Part shown: in pieces, positions 1 to 6,454 of the stretch
How positions within the stretch are numbered: the stretch's first letter is position 1
Layout of the letters: each line of letters begins with the position of its first letter
Assembly: GCA_937958235.1 (NCBI GenBank)
Contig: CALFGG010000012.1
Coordinates: forward strand, 1 to 8,464
Direction: 5' to 3'
DNA from: an uncultured Candidatus Saccharibacteria bacterium
Lineage (GTDB): Bacteria > Patescibacteriota > Saccharimonadia > Saccharimonadales > Saccharimonadaceae
DNA length: 8,464 bases
Program-made: the position numbers and the translations under genes
Notes under the pieces: generated by a model
Database searches by the model: none
Told to the model about the DNA's origin: nothing
Seen by the model: only the letters and a program-made list of their open reading frames with translations

Positions 1-464
1 TGGAATATACAGGGGTATCATTTGCGGGCGAGGGGCAGGTGCTTGATACTGGTGCAAAAGTTGTTCACTTAGCGGAAGATACATATTCGATGATAAATGC
101 TAAGTCATTAAGTAGTGGTGGGGGTGTGTCGATGACGCGCACTTTAGCTAAAATAACAAAAAAGGCTTTGCATGCAAGGTCATATACTGATTGTAAATCG
201 TTGATTTTGGATAATCGATCGGTTTCTAATGCAATTCCAGAAGTAAAAGTGGAATGTAATGAAGCGGAGGTATCACACGAAGCAAGCGTTGGTAAGATTT
301 CAGATGAGGCGGTGTATTATCTGCAAACAAGGGGGGTTAGTGAAGATGAGTCCAGGGCTTTAATTGTACGAGGATTTACGGGTGATGTTTCGAAAGAATT
401 GCCGATTGAGTATGCGATGGAAATGAATAATCTAATCAGAATGGAAATGGAAGGGACGGCCTAG
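1..464 (+). CDS. sufB: SufB, Fe-S cluster assembly scaffold (C-terminal part, 5' end outside window)
   Basis: The reading frame is open from base 3 to the TAG at 462-464, giving 153 visible residues. This is the C-terminal part of the SufB/SufD beta-helix family; SufB forms the SufBC(2)D scaffold in the cytosol on which Fe-S clusters are built. Seen here: FAGEGQ, DTGAKVVHLAEDT and a GGG motif near visible residue 40, then a Cys in TDCKSLILD (visible residue 64) that matches the conserved SufB cysteine, SHEASVGKIS (91-100), and the ending ELPIEYAMEMNNLIRMEMEG. The HEA motif and the conserved Cys favour SufB over SufD, which usually reads HGAT. The GTG at 39 is an internal codon, since homologous sequence continues upstream of it. 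The gene lies 46 bp before sufS with no terminator between, so they are probably one operon. sufC and sufD are expected upstream but cannot be seen. Confidence 0.9.
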   Translation, partial: EYTGVSFAGEGQVLDTGAKVVHLAEDTYSMINAKSLSSGGGVSMTRTLAKITKKALHARSYTDCKSLILDNRSVSNAIPEVKVECNEAEVSHEASVGKISDEAVYYLQTRGVSEDESRALIVRGFTGDVSKELPIEYAMEMNNLIRMEMEGTA

Positions 465-510
465 TTTCTTAGTGATTAGGTATTAAAGGCGAGTTAAAAG
501 AGAGGAAGAG

Positions 511-1698
511 ATGTTAAGAGAGGAATTTGCAATTTTTGAAGAGGCACCAGCGTTAATCGACCCAGTGTTACCGTTTGTGTATTTAGACAGTGCGGCAACG
601 ATGCAGAGGCCGAATCAAGTGATAGAAAGAGAAGCGGAGTATTACAAAACTCGAAATGCAAATCCACTGAGAGGCCTGTATAAATTAAGTGAACAGTCTA
701 CAAAAGTATTAAATCAAACAAGAGTGAAGGTGGCGGAGTATATTGGTGCGGATCCAGACGAGGTTGTATTTATCAAGAATACAACTGAGGGAATTAATTT
801 GATTGCAAACGGAGTGCGGGGGGTTATAAGTGAAAAAGATAAGATTCTAGTTAGTTTAGACTCTCATCACAGTAATATCTTACCTTTTACAGAACGATAC
901 AGCGAACAAGTGGTGGTGACTGAGGATATTTTGGGGGAATTCAAAAGGGATAAAGAGGCTGTAAAGTTAGTGGCGTTGACAGGACTAAGTAATGTGAGTG
1001 GAGAAGAACAAGATAAGCTAATAAGAGAGCTGCGAGAATCGGGATATAGTGGTGCAATCCTGATGGATGCGGCGCAATTGGTGGCGCATAGACGTATCGA
1101 CGTAAAGAAGATGGACGTGGATTTTCTAGTTTTTTCTGGGCACAAGATAGGTGCACCGATGGGGGTTGGTATTTTGTATATGAGGCGAGAATGGATGGAA
1201 AAAATAGCCCCGCTTAATTATGGTGGAGAAATGGTGGAAGGGGTGGAGTACCAGAATGGTGTAATAAAAAGTGAGTTTGCTTTTGGACCGCAGAAATTTG
1301 AGGGAGGGACGATAAATATGGGAGGGGTGGCTGGTCTTTCTGCAGCGATTGATTTTTGGCAAGATCACAATAAAGATAATAAGCTATTTGGTGTGGTAGA
1401 AGAGCTAACTTCGTTTTTAAAGGAACAAATAGGGGGGATAGAAGACGTGGAGACGTATTATGCTAAAAATGGTATTATTTTATTAAATATTAAGGGGGTA
1501 CATGCGCATGATACAGCGCAGATCTTAAGTAATTACGGAGTGATGGTGCGTGCAGGTTGGCACTGCGCTGAGCCGTTTTTGACGGAGAAGAAAATTGGGC
1601 CAGCAGTAAGAGTAAGCTTGATGTTTTATAATACTAAAAATGAGTTAAAATATTTAACCTCAATATTAAAAAAAGTTAGAAGTGAAATGGGTTTATAG
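511..1698 (+). CDS. sufS: SufS, cysteine desulfurase (group II, PLP-dependent)
   Basis: The protein has 395 residues, close to the usual ~405. It removes sulfur from L-cysteine, leaving alanine and an enzyme persulfide that feeds Fe-S assembly. Fold-type I aminotransferase landmarks in order: YLDSAAT (24-30), NTTEGINLIA (90-99), SHHSN (118-122, His stacking on PLP), LMDAAQLVAH with D186 and Q189 contacting PLP, SGHK with Schiff-base K212, RAGWHCAEP with catalytic C352, and R367, which lies 15 residues after the Cys as in E. coli SufS (C364/R379) and should bind the substrate carboxylate. The residue two before the Cys is Trp350, where the family usually has His (RAGHHCAQP). The ATG at 511 is preceded by a purine-rich AGAGGAAG Shine-Dalgarno stretch. 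The next gene, sufU, starts 5 bases after the stop, as expected for a SufS-SufU pair. Confidence 0.95.
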   Translation: MLREEFAIFEEAPALIDPVLPFVYLDSAATMQRPNQVIEREAEYYKTRNANPLRGLYKLSEQSTKVLNQTRVKVAEYIGADPDEVVFIKNTTEGINLIANGVRGVISEKDKILVSLDSHHSNILPFTERYSEQVVVTEDILGEFKRDKEAVKLVALTGLSNVSGEEQDKLIRELRESGYSGAILMDAAQLVAHRRIDVKKMDVDFLVFSGHKIGAPMGVGILYMRREWMEKIAPLNYGGEMVEGVEYQNGVIKSEFAFGPQKFEGGTINMGGVAGLSAAIDFWQDHNKDNKLFGVVEELTSFLKEQIGGIEDVETYYAKNGIILLNIKGVHAHDTAQILSNYGVMVRAGWHCAEPFLTEKKIGPAVRVSLMFYNTKNELKYLTSILKKVRSEMGL

Positions 1699-1703
1699 TT
1701 TTG

Positions 1704-2111
1704 ATGTATGATGAAATTTTATTAGAGCATAATTTATATCCAAAGAATCGAGGAAGCATTGAGGGAGCGGATATTATTAAGGAGTTAAAGAATGCTAGCT
1801 GTGGTGATAAAATAATTGTTCAATTAAAACTCGAGGATGAGATCATTACAGAGGGGAAGTTTGAGGGGGTGGGGTGTGCGATTGCATTAGCGTCAGCGGA
1901 TTTAATGATTGAATCAGTGAAGGGGAAGACTCTTGAGGAGGCAAAGAAAATGAGCCGCTTATTTAGGATGATGATTTTAGATGAGGAAGAATTTGAGTCT
2001 TGTGGGGGAGAAAAGCAGATGGGGGATGCGATTGCTTTAAAGATTGTGGGCCGAATGCCGGCAAGAGCAAAGTGTGCGGAGCTCGCGTGGCAGGTATTTT
2101 TAAATAAATAA
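1704..2111 (+). CDS. sufU: SufU, zinc-dependent sulfurtransferase partner of SufS
   Basis: The protein has 135 residues and belongs to the IscU/SufU fold. In Gram-positive-type systems SufU takes the persulfide from SufS and passes the sulfur on to the SufB scaffold. The zinc-site residues are present: C33 and D35 in NASCGDK, C58 in GVGCAIALAS, and C124 in RAKCAELAW. The C33-C58 spacing of 25 equals that of B. subtilis SufU (C41-C66). The long segment between the second and third Cys (about 66 residues) is the SufU-type insertion that separates it from IscU. There is an extra Cys at 100. ATG 1704 is preferred; TTG 1701, directly before it, would add one residue. No good Shine-Dalgarno is visible. 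The start lies 5 bases after the sufS stop, so translation is probably coupled to sufS. Confidence 0.93.
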   Translation: MYDEILLEHNLYPKNRGSIEGADIIKELKNASCGDKIIVQLKLEDEIITEGKFEGVGCAIALASADLMIESVKGKTLEEAKKMSRLFRMMILDEEEFESCGGEKQMGDAIALKIVGRMPARAKCAELAWQVFLNK

Positions 2112-2131
2112 ATTAAACGCTTGTGTTTAAT
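2112..2131. repeat. Perfect inverted repeat after sufU, overlapping a promoter
   Basis: ATTAAAC (2112-2118) and GTTTAAT (2125-2131) are perfect inverted copies around a 6-base centre, starting one base after the sufU stop. No T-run follows, so it is a poor intrinsic terminator. It overlaps the predicted -35 element of the next promoter, so an operator is at least as likely. Confidence 0.6.
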
Positions 2132-2149
2132 CCCATTGCGAATTATAAT
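2121..2149 (+). promoter_or_regulatory. Predicted sigma-70-type promoter of the 2173 gene
   Basis: A perfect TATAAT at 2144-2149 lies 17 bases after a weak -35 (TTGTGT, 3 of 6 matches). Transcription should start near 2156, leaving a leader of about 17 bases that carries a strong AGGAGGA Shine-Dalgarno at 2162-2168. This separates the gene at 2173 from the suf operon. The -10 box is convincing; the -35 is weak. Confidence 0.6.
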
Positions 2150-2172
2150 GGAAAATAGTTTAGGAGGAATAA

Positions 2173-2727
2173 ATGATAAAGGTGGATGATAGGTTCCTGG
2201 CGGAAGTGGGATTGCAGAATTTACCCGAACCACAGAGAACTGCATTTATAACTGAGATTCAGGGTGAACTTGAGAATCGAGTGGGCGAAAAGATGAGTGA
2301 GGGGATGACTCCAGAGCAGCTTGAGGAATTTGATGGTATCATGCAGAAAGATCGTAATACGATGATTAAGTTTTTAACAAAGCTCGGCGATTATAGGCAG
2401 GATGAGATATATAAAAAATTACTGCAAAAATATAACACAACTGAGGGTACGCTGGAGATTTTAGGAGAGTATTTGAGCGTAAAATGGATTCAACTGAATC
2501 GTCCAGATTATGCAAGAGTTGCACAAGATATTGAGTCTGAATTTAAACAAGAAATCATCAAAGCGCATGATGAAATTATGGAGATGGTGCGACAGACATC
2601 TGGGACAGAAGAAGAGGTTGTGGCGCGATATAATCCACAAAATTCAGCGCCAATGCAACCAGTTGCACAACCAACGATGCAGCAGCCAATGTCTAATATT
2701 CAGCAACCAGCGCAGAATTGGGGATAG
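2173..2727 (+). CDS. Hypothetical protein resembling DUF5663, with Q/P/M-rich tail
   Basis: 184 residues, function unknown. The N-terminal part (about 1-55, MIKVDDRFLAEVGL then LENRVGEKMSEGMTPEQLEEF) resembles the DUF5663 domain that I associate with Patescibacteria, by memory of the pattern only. A second helical block (about 92-140) contains NRPDYARVAQDIESEFKQEI. The last 30 residues (155-184) are low complexity, rich in Gln, Pro, Met and Asn, and end in Trp-Gly, so they are probably disordered. There is no signal peptide and no membrane segment, so a soluble protein is expected. The ATG at 2173 has a strong AGGAGGA ribosome site just upstream. It has its own promoter and is followed at once by a terminator, so it is probably monocistronic and not a suf component. 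Confidence 0.8.
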   Translation: MIKVDDRFLAEVGLQNLPEPQRTAFITEIQGELENRVGEKMSEGMTPEQLEEFDGIMQKDRNTMIKFLTKLGDYRQDEIYKKLLQKYNTTEGTLEILGEYLSVKWIQLNRPDYARVAQDIESEFKQEIIKAHDEIMEMVRQTSGTEEEVVARYNPQNSAPMQPVAQPTMQQPMSNIQQPAQNWG

Positions 2728-2730
2728 AAG

Positions 2731-2767
2731 AAAAAAATAAAGCCTAGAAGATAGGCTTTATTTTTTT
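2731..2767. terminator. Bidirectional intrinsic terminator between convergent genes
   Basis: A perfect 16-bp stem (2731-2746 with 2752-2767) encloses a 5-base loop (GAAGA). The core AATAAAGCCTA is flanked by seven A on the left and seven T on the right, so each strand presents a hairpin ending in a U-run. It ends the 2173 gene on the + strand and fmt on the - strand. The fmt stop codon (2758-2760) lies inside the stem. Confidence 0.93.
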
Positions 2768-3558
2768 AGATAGCCATTATAGAAGGATGTGGCATCCATT
2801 GGTTTACGCCCAGCAGGCTGCAGGCGATCGATAATAAGATTTTGGTCCTTACAGGCCACTTTGATTTTAGCATGTTGATCTTCGGGAGAATCTGTGTCGA
2901 GGTGTGCTTCGAGAATAATACATTCTTGACTAGCAAGCATTAATTTACTTTTAGGAAAACCTTGAAATGCGCGTATTTGGTTAAGTAAGTTGCTGGCGGG
3001 TTTCTGAAGGTCAAGAGTAGACATAGAGGTGTCAAACTTGGTGGTATAAGTGGCACCTTGATCATCTTGTGGGATTGGAGTTGGAAGGTTGTTTAGATGA
3101 CTAAGTAACCAATTTGTGGCATGAGTGGATAATTTGGTATAAATTTCGGACTTTGAAGGCTGTGGAGAGAATTGATCGGAGGTGAGGGTTTCTTGATAGT
3201 AAATTGGGCCAGCGTCCATGGCTTTGACTAATTTCATGATTGAAACTGAAAAATCCTGATCGCCATTCAAGATGGCTGACTCAATGGGGGAAGCGCCACG
3301 ATAAGCTGGAAGAAGGGAGGGGTGGATATTGAGGATGCCATAAGGCTCGAAAAGATCAAGTACGTCAGTCTTAATCAAAACGCCAAAGCTAGCAAGAATG
3401 CCAAAAATGGCGGGATCAGAGGCTTTTAGAGTTTTTACTTTTTCGAGGTCCTGTTTAGTCTTGGCATGAAAAATAATTTGAAAATCGGAATGTTGCTCAA
3501 TAAGTGATTTGGTGGTATCGGCAAGAGGGCCGTTGCCAAAAAAGATAATTTTAGTCAT
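2758..3558 (-). CDS. fmt: Methionyl-tRNA formyltransferase, short form
   Basis: Fmt transfers a formyl group from 10-formyltetrahydrofolate to Met-tRNAfMet for initiation. With the ATG at 3558 the protein has 266 residues, against about 310-315 usually. Catalytic residues N77, H79 (in NIHPSLLPAYRGASPIE) and D115 (KAMDAGPIYY) are present, and their spacing matches E. coli N106/H108/D144. Then come YTTKFDTSMSTLDL, the linker QIRAFQGFP, and a C-terminal domain ending LQPAGRKPMDATSFYNGYL. The N-terminal domain is about 29 residues shorter than in E. coli and lacks the loop after the second strand. A longer reading from 3603 is possible, but MTKIIFFGNGPLA is the family-like N-terminus. The ATG overlaps the def stop by 8 bases (ATGACTAA), implying translational coupling. 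Confidence 0.92.
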   Translation of the reverse strand: MTKIIFFGNGPLADTTKSLIEQHSDFQIIFHAKTKQDLEKVKTLKASDPAIFGILASFGVLIKTDVLDLFEPYGILNIHPSLLPAYRGASPIESAILNGDQDFSVSIMKLVKAMDAGPIYYQETLTSDQFSPQPSKSEIYTKLSTHATNWLLSHLNNLPTPIPQDDQGATYTTKFDTSMSTLDLQKPASNLLNQIRAFQGFPKSKLMLASQECIILEAHLDTDSPEDQHAKIKVACKDQNLIIDRLQPAGRKPMDATSFYNGYLKK

Positions 3559-4123
3559 CGGGGAATAGCTCAGGGTTATTTTTGATACGCTTATCGTAGT
3601 CAAGTGGCTTGAGATCGCCGTCTTTGTCTAGTTCAAAAAAGGCTTTCTCTTCGTCTTTAATGTGATCGATGAAGAGAACGCCATCGAGATGGTCGATTTC
3701 GTGGGCAAGGGTGCGAGCAAGATTGTCGTCAGCTTTAATGCGTACTTCGGTACCATCAATAAGCTTAGCTTTAATACGAAGCTTTGAAGCGCGAGGAACA
3801 AGTCCATAGATAAAAGGTACAGAGAGACAGCCTTCGTAGTCGCTAATAATCTTACCACTTGCCTTAATGACTTCGGGGTCGATAAGGGCAGTGAAGCTAG
3901 AGTTATTTTTATCATCAAGGTCGTCGCGAATAATAATAATACGTTTATTGATGCCAAGCTGAGGAGCAGCCATGGCAGCAGAAAGCTCGTGGGGATGTTG
4001 TTCTTCCCATTCAAGGCTAGCTTTAATCATTTGATCAACAATTTCTTTTGTTTCATCAGTAATGCGATTAACTTTTGTAGAGGGTTGTCTTAAGCGTGGA
4101 TCAGGCACAGTAATAATTTTCAT
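3551..4123 (-). CDS. def: Peptide deformylase
   Basis: Def removes the N-formyl group from nascent proteins at the ribosome. The protein has 190 residues from ATG 4123. The three metal/active-site motifs are present: AAPQLG with Q55, EGCLS with metal ligand C99, and HEIDH with ligands H141 and H145 and catalytic E142. In motif 1 the usual GxGxAAPQ reads SAAMAAPQ, so both glycines are replaced. An upstream in-frame ATG at 4162 would add 13 residues (MLYKTLKKYYNIP), but it has no ribosome site and overlaps the predicted promoter. MKIITVPDPRLR is the family-like start. No Shine-Dalgarno precedes 4123 either, and a TATAAT box ends 6 bases upstream, so the mRNA is probably leaderless. The C-terminal tail (about 155-190) is charged and specific to this protein. 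It is the first gene of the def-fmt pair. Confidence 0.93.
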   Translation of the reverse strand: MKIITVPDPRLRQPSTKVNRITDETKEIVDQMIKASLEWEEQHPHELSAAMAAPQLGINKRIIIIRDDLDDKNNSSFTALIDPEVIKASGKIISDYEGCLSVPFIYGLVPRASKLRIKAKLIDGTEVRIKADDNLARTLAHEIDHLDGVLFIDHIKDEEKAFFELDKDGDLKPLDYDKRIKNNPELFPDD

Positions 4124-4129
4124 AGGGAT

Positions 4130-4158
4130 ATTATAATATTTTTTAAGGGTTTTATAAA
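4130..4158 (-). promoter_or_regulatory. Predicted def-fmt promoter, giving a leaderless mRNA
   Basis: On the - strand a perfect TATAAT (4135-4130) lies 17 bases after TTTATA (4158-4153, 4 of 6 matches to TTGACA). Six bases separate the -10 box from the ATG at 4123, so transcription would begin at or next to the start codon. There is no ribosome binding site, which fits leaderless translation. Confidence 0.65.
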
Positions 4159-4199
4159 GCATAAGAAGAGATAAAAAAGAAAATAAAGTGGCTATGGTT

Positions 4200-4235
4200 G
4201 TAAAAATAAAAAATAGTTTTACACTCTAGGTAGAG
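4200..4235 (-). terminator. Possible weak terminator downstream of the candidate RNA
   Basis: On the - strand a short CTCT-ACCT-AGAG hairpin (4235-4224) is followed after several bases by a T-rich tract (about 4217-4201) interrupted by single A residues. The stem is short and not directly next to the T-tract, so this is only a weak candidate for the 3' end of the RNA or of read-through from priA. Confidence 0.25.
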
Positions 4236-4263
4236 AGACTAGAAATTAGAGATACGAGACGAG

Positions 4264-4439
4264 AAGTCACTAGAATGTTTTCTAATGACTTAACCTGAGA
4301 TGTGGAGGGGAGTTTTAGAAAAAGTTTTTAACTCTTTCTAAAGAAGGAAATGGAATATCTCTCAATTTAAAACTACCAAGGTAGTTTTAGCTCCTAAAAA
4401 ATAAATCATAGTTTCTGAATCGCCTCCACATCTTAGGTT
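4264..4439 (-). ncRNA. Candidate structured non-coding RNA of unknown class
   Basis: Four helices are visible by hand folding. P0 is a 17-bp long-range stem (4439-4423 with 4308-4292) whose arms are 114 bases apart and differ from perfect by one pair. Inside it are P3 (4389-4368, a perfect 10-bp palindrome folding to a CUUG tetraloop on the - strand) and P2 (4342-4314, 13 pairs, AAA loop). A 4-bp stem (4394-4391 with 4312-4309) may close P2 and P3 together. P1 (4291-4264, 12 pairs, AACA loop) starts on the base next to P0, so the two could stack. The imperfect pairs in P1 and P2 become G-U on the - strand but A-C mismatches on the + strand; P0 shows the reverse. Two of three, plus the tetraloop, favour the - strand. 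I do not recognise tmRNA, RNase P, SRP, 6S, T-box or a known riboswitch. A DNA-level role or a small inverted-repeat element remains possible. No strong promoter is visible. Confidence 0.45.
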
Positions 4440-4485
4440 TTATCTCAATATGAAGAAGAGTTTTTTGATAATTCTTTAGTTATTC

Positions 4486-6447
4486 TTAGAGGAGGGAAGG
4501 GGGATCGAGCGTGTATTTTAAATTTGGGAAGGTATGTACGGCTTTAATGGCGGAGAGGATATTTTGACGAGAAGGGGATTTTAGAATGATTTGCCAAGTA
4601 TGACCGCTTGATGAAAATTCATGGAAGGCTGGAGTGGGGGCAGATAGATAAATACCTTTCAGGGGGCGAAGAAGGGAGTATAATTCACGAATTTTACGGA
4701 TGGTGGTTTGCTCGGTTTTTTGTGTAATATAAAGTTTGGCAAGATAGTAATAAGGAGGGAAGTGGGCTTGTTGACGTTTTTTAATTAAATATTGATAGGC
4801 CCCAATATAATCATTTTGCATGGAGAAATGAATGATAGGATGATCTGGCTGGAAAGTCTGGATAAAAACGGAAGCTTCGCTAAGGTGTCCACGGCCGACA
4901 CGTCCAATGACTTGGGTAAGTAGGTGAAAACTACGCTCCTCTGAAGAGTAGTCAGGAAGACTAAGGCCGCCATCAGCTTGCACGATACCCACGGTGGCAA
5001 GTTTTGGAAGATCAAGGCCCTTAGTGAGAAGCTGAGTTCCAATTAGGATGTCGACGGCGCCAGATTTGATGTCAGTGTAGAGATGATTTAAAGAGCTGCC
5101 TGTAGTATTGTCGGCGTCAAAACGAGCGATACGGGCGGTTTTAAAGAGTTTTTTAAGTTCAGACTCAAGAAGCTTGGTGCCAAATCCCTTATGGATAATT
5201 GAGGAGTGTTGGCAGACTGGACAAGATTTAGGTACGACTTCTTCATATCCACAAGTGTGACAGGTGAGTTTAAATTTATCACTATGAAGAGTGAGCGGCA
5301 AAAGGCAGTTGGGACAGAGTGCCTGCCAGCCGCACTGATCACAAATTGTAAGCGGAGCGGAACCACGACGATTATGAAAAATTAAAGTTTGCTGATGTTG
5401 TTCAAGGTTCTGAGTAATATTTTTAATCAGGGGGTCGGAAAAATATCGATTTTTAGAGAAGAAGGAGGAATCTCTTAGGTCGATAAGGTGTAGATCAGGA
5501 GTAATAGCGGTCTCTTTGGCTTTCTGCGAGAGTGAAACGTAGGCGTGATTTTTTTGTGCAAGATAAAAATCTTCAATAAGAGGAGTGGCGGTGCCGTATA
5601 TGCAATCAATATTTTTAGTGTTCGCTATGAAGCTAGCGAGCCGTAAGGTTGAATAACGTGGGGGGTTATCTTGATAATAAGCAGGATCGTGTGCTTCATC
5701 AATAATGATAAGACCTAGATTACTTACTGGAGAAAAAAGAGCGGAGCGGGGACCAATGATGATTAATGGATCGGTACTTTTTGCGATATATTGCCAAATT
5801 TGATGCCTAGTCGCTTCAGTCTGCTTGGAGTGGATGGTGATAACTGAGTTGGGGAAATAAAATTGAAATTGCTGAACTAGCTGCGAGGTGAGAGAAATTT
5901 CTGGGACAAGAATGATGCTAGATTGCTGTTTTTGAAACTGATTCATCGCAAGCGTGAGGTAGAGATTGGTTTTACCAGAGCCAGTAATACCATGCAGGAG
6001 CTTGGTATGTGATTTAATGTTATCTAAGGAGGTTAGAGCGGTTTTTTGTGAAGAATTTAGTGGGATCGTTTTTGGTATTGTTTTGTTCTCTATGGATAGG
6101 GGGGTAGATTTTTTACGACGGTCCTTAGTGATGCCTTTTGGAATAAGTAGATTAGCAATGATAGGTAGAGGAGTGAGATAGTATTGACTGAGCCAAGTTG
6201 CTGCTTGAAGGAGGTGGTCTGGGAGAGGGGGGAGGGGTAGAACTGAGCTAATTGGCTTGATTTGGAAGGACGGATCCTTAGGAGGATTAATAGAATGATG
6301 AATAATACCGGGAATAATTGACTTTCCTAAGGGGATAAGAACGATTTGACCAGGCTTGAGTTTTTCGGGAAAAGAATATGTCAATAAACTCTCAAGAGTA
6401 TGAAGATCCTGACGAAAGATTTTGGTAGGAATAACCTGGTAATACAT
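4486..6447 (-). CDS. priA: PriA, primosomal replication-restart helicase, short form
   Basis: PriA is a 3'-5' superfamily 2 helicase that recognises stalled forks and reloads the replicative helicase. It has 653 residues, against about 730 in E. coli. Domains in order: N-terminal 3'-DNA-binding domain (about 1-105, ending WLSQYYLTPLPIIANLLIPKG); helicase lobe 1 with LNSSQKTAL, Walker A GITGSGKT (153-160, K159) and DEAH (250-253); a zinc region of eight Cys (C369, C372, C378, C381, C396, C399, C409, C412); lobe 2 with GTQLLTKGLDLP and LLTQVIGRVGRG (R516, R519 candidates); and the C-terminal domain ending LDPPSLL. The winged-helix domain normally between the DNA-binding domain and lobe 1 appears absent: only about 25 residues (106-130) link them. 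The ATG at 6447 has no ribosome site, but an extended -10 box lies 7 bases upstream. Confidence 0.95.
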   Translation of the reverse strand: MYYQVIPTKIFRQDLHTLESLLTYSFPEKLKPGQIVLIPLGKSIIPGIIHHSINPPKDPSFQIKPISSVLPLPPLPDHLLQAATWLSQYYLTPLPIIANLLIPKGITKDRRKKSTPLSIENKTIPKTIPLNSSQKTALTSLDNIKSHTKLLHGITGSGKTNLYLTLAMNQFQKQQSSIILVPEISLTSQLVQQFQFYFPNSVITIHSKQTEATRHQIWQYIAKSTDPLIIIGPRSALFSPVSNLGLIIIDEAHDPAYYQDNPPRYSTLRLASFIANTKNIDCIYGTATPLIEDFYLAQKNHAYVSLSQKAKETAITPDLHLIDLRDSSFFSKNRYFSDPLIKNITQNLEQHQQTLIFHNRRGSAPLTICDQCGWQALCPNCLLPLTLHSDKFKLTCHTCGYEEVVPKSCPVCQHSSIIHKGFGTKLLESELKKLFKTARIARFDADNTTGSSLNHLYTDIKSGAVDILIGTQLLTKGLDLPKLATVGIVQADGGLSLPDYSSEERSFHLLTQVIGRVGRGHLSEASVFIQTFQPDHPIIHFSMQNDYIGAYQYLIKKRQQAHFPPYYYLAKLYITQKTEQTTIRKIRELYSLLRPLKGIYLSAPTPAFHEFSSSGHTWQIILKSPSRQNILSAIKAVHTFPNLKYTLDPPSLL

Positions 6448-6454
6448 TGATGTT

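Larger units (their letters stand above)
4124..4485. other. 362-bp gap between priA and def
   Basis: No protein gene is supported here. From the priA side: 4485-4440 is AT-rich with no convincing priA terminator; 4439-4264 holds the nested inverted repeats annotated as a candidate structured RNA; 4263-4200 holds a small hairpin and a - strand T-rich tract; 4199-4159 is AT-rich without a recognised feature; 4158-4124 is the def promoter. The longest reading frames are only a few codons and lack sensible start signals. Confidence 0.6.

Noticed and set aside
39..464. A complete 141-codon gene starting at GTG 39
   Set aside because: SufB-like sequence (YTGVSFAGEGQ) continues upstream in the same frame to the window edge, so GTG 39 is an internal Val.
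867..1368. Open frames on the - strand inside sufS
   Set aside because: They lie opposite a well-supported gene with all catalytic motifs, have no ribosome sites, and their translations show no domain character.
1820..2245. 141-codon - strand frame across sufU and the next promoter
   Set aside because: It is antisense to sufU and runs through a promoter and intergenic repeat; no recognisable protein features.
2510..2740. 76-codon + strand frame inside the 2173 gene
   Set aside because: Shifted frame within a better gene that has a strong ribosome site; it also runs into the terminator.
4365..4410. 15-codon - strand frame (MIYFLGAKTTLVVLN) in the priA-def gap, with GGAGG upstream
   Set aside because: The ribosome-like site is 13 bases from the ATG and forms part of the long stem P0; the frame overlaps hairpin P3. 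Folding explains the sequence better than coding.
4264..4439. Reading the inverted repeats as a riboswitch or T-box for def-fmt
   Set aside because: The def promoter lies downstream of the structure (4130-4158), so it would not be in the def leader, and I see no T-box motif or known aptamer core.
4264..4439. A PriA-type primosome assembly site or origin-like hairpin set
   Set aside because: The proximity to priA is suggestive only; no DnaA boxes or iterons are visible and nothing in the sequence tests the idea.
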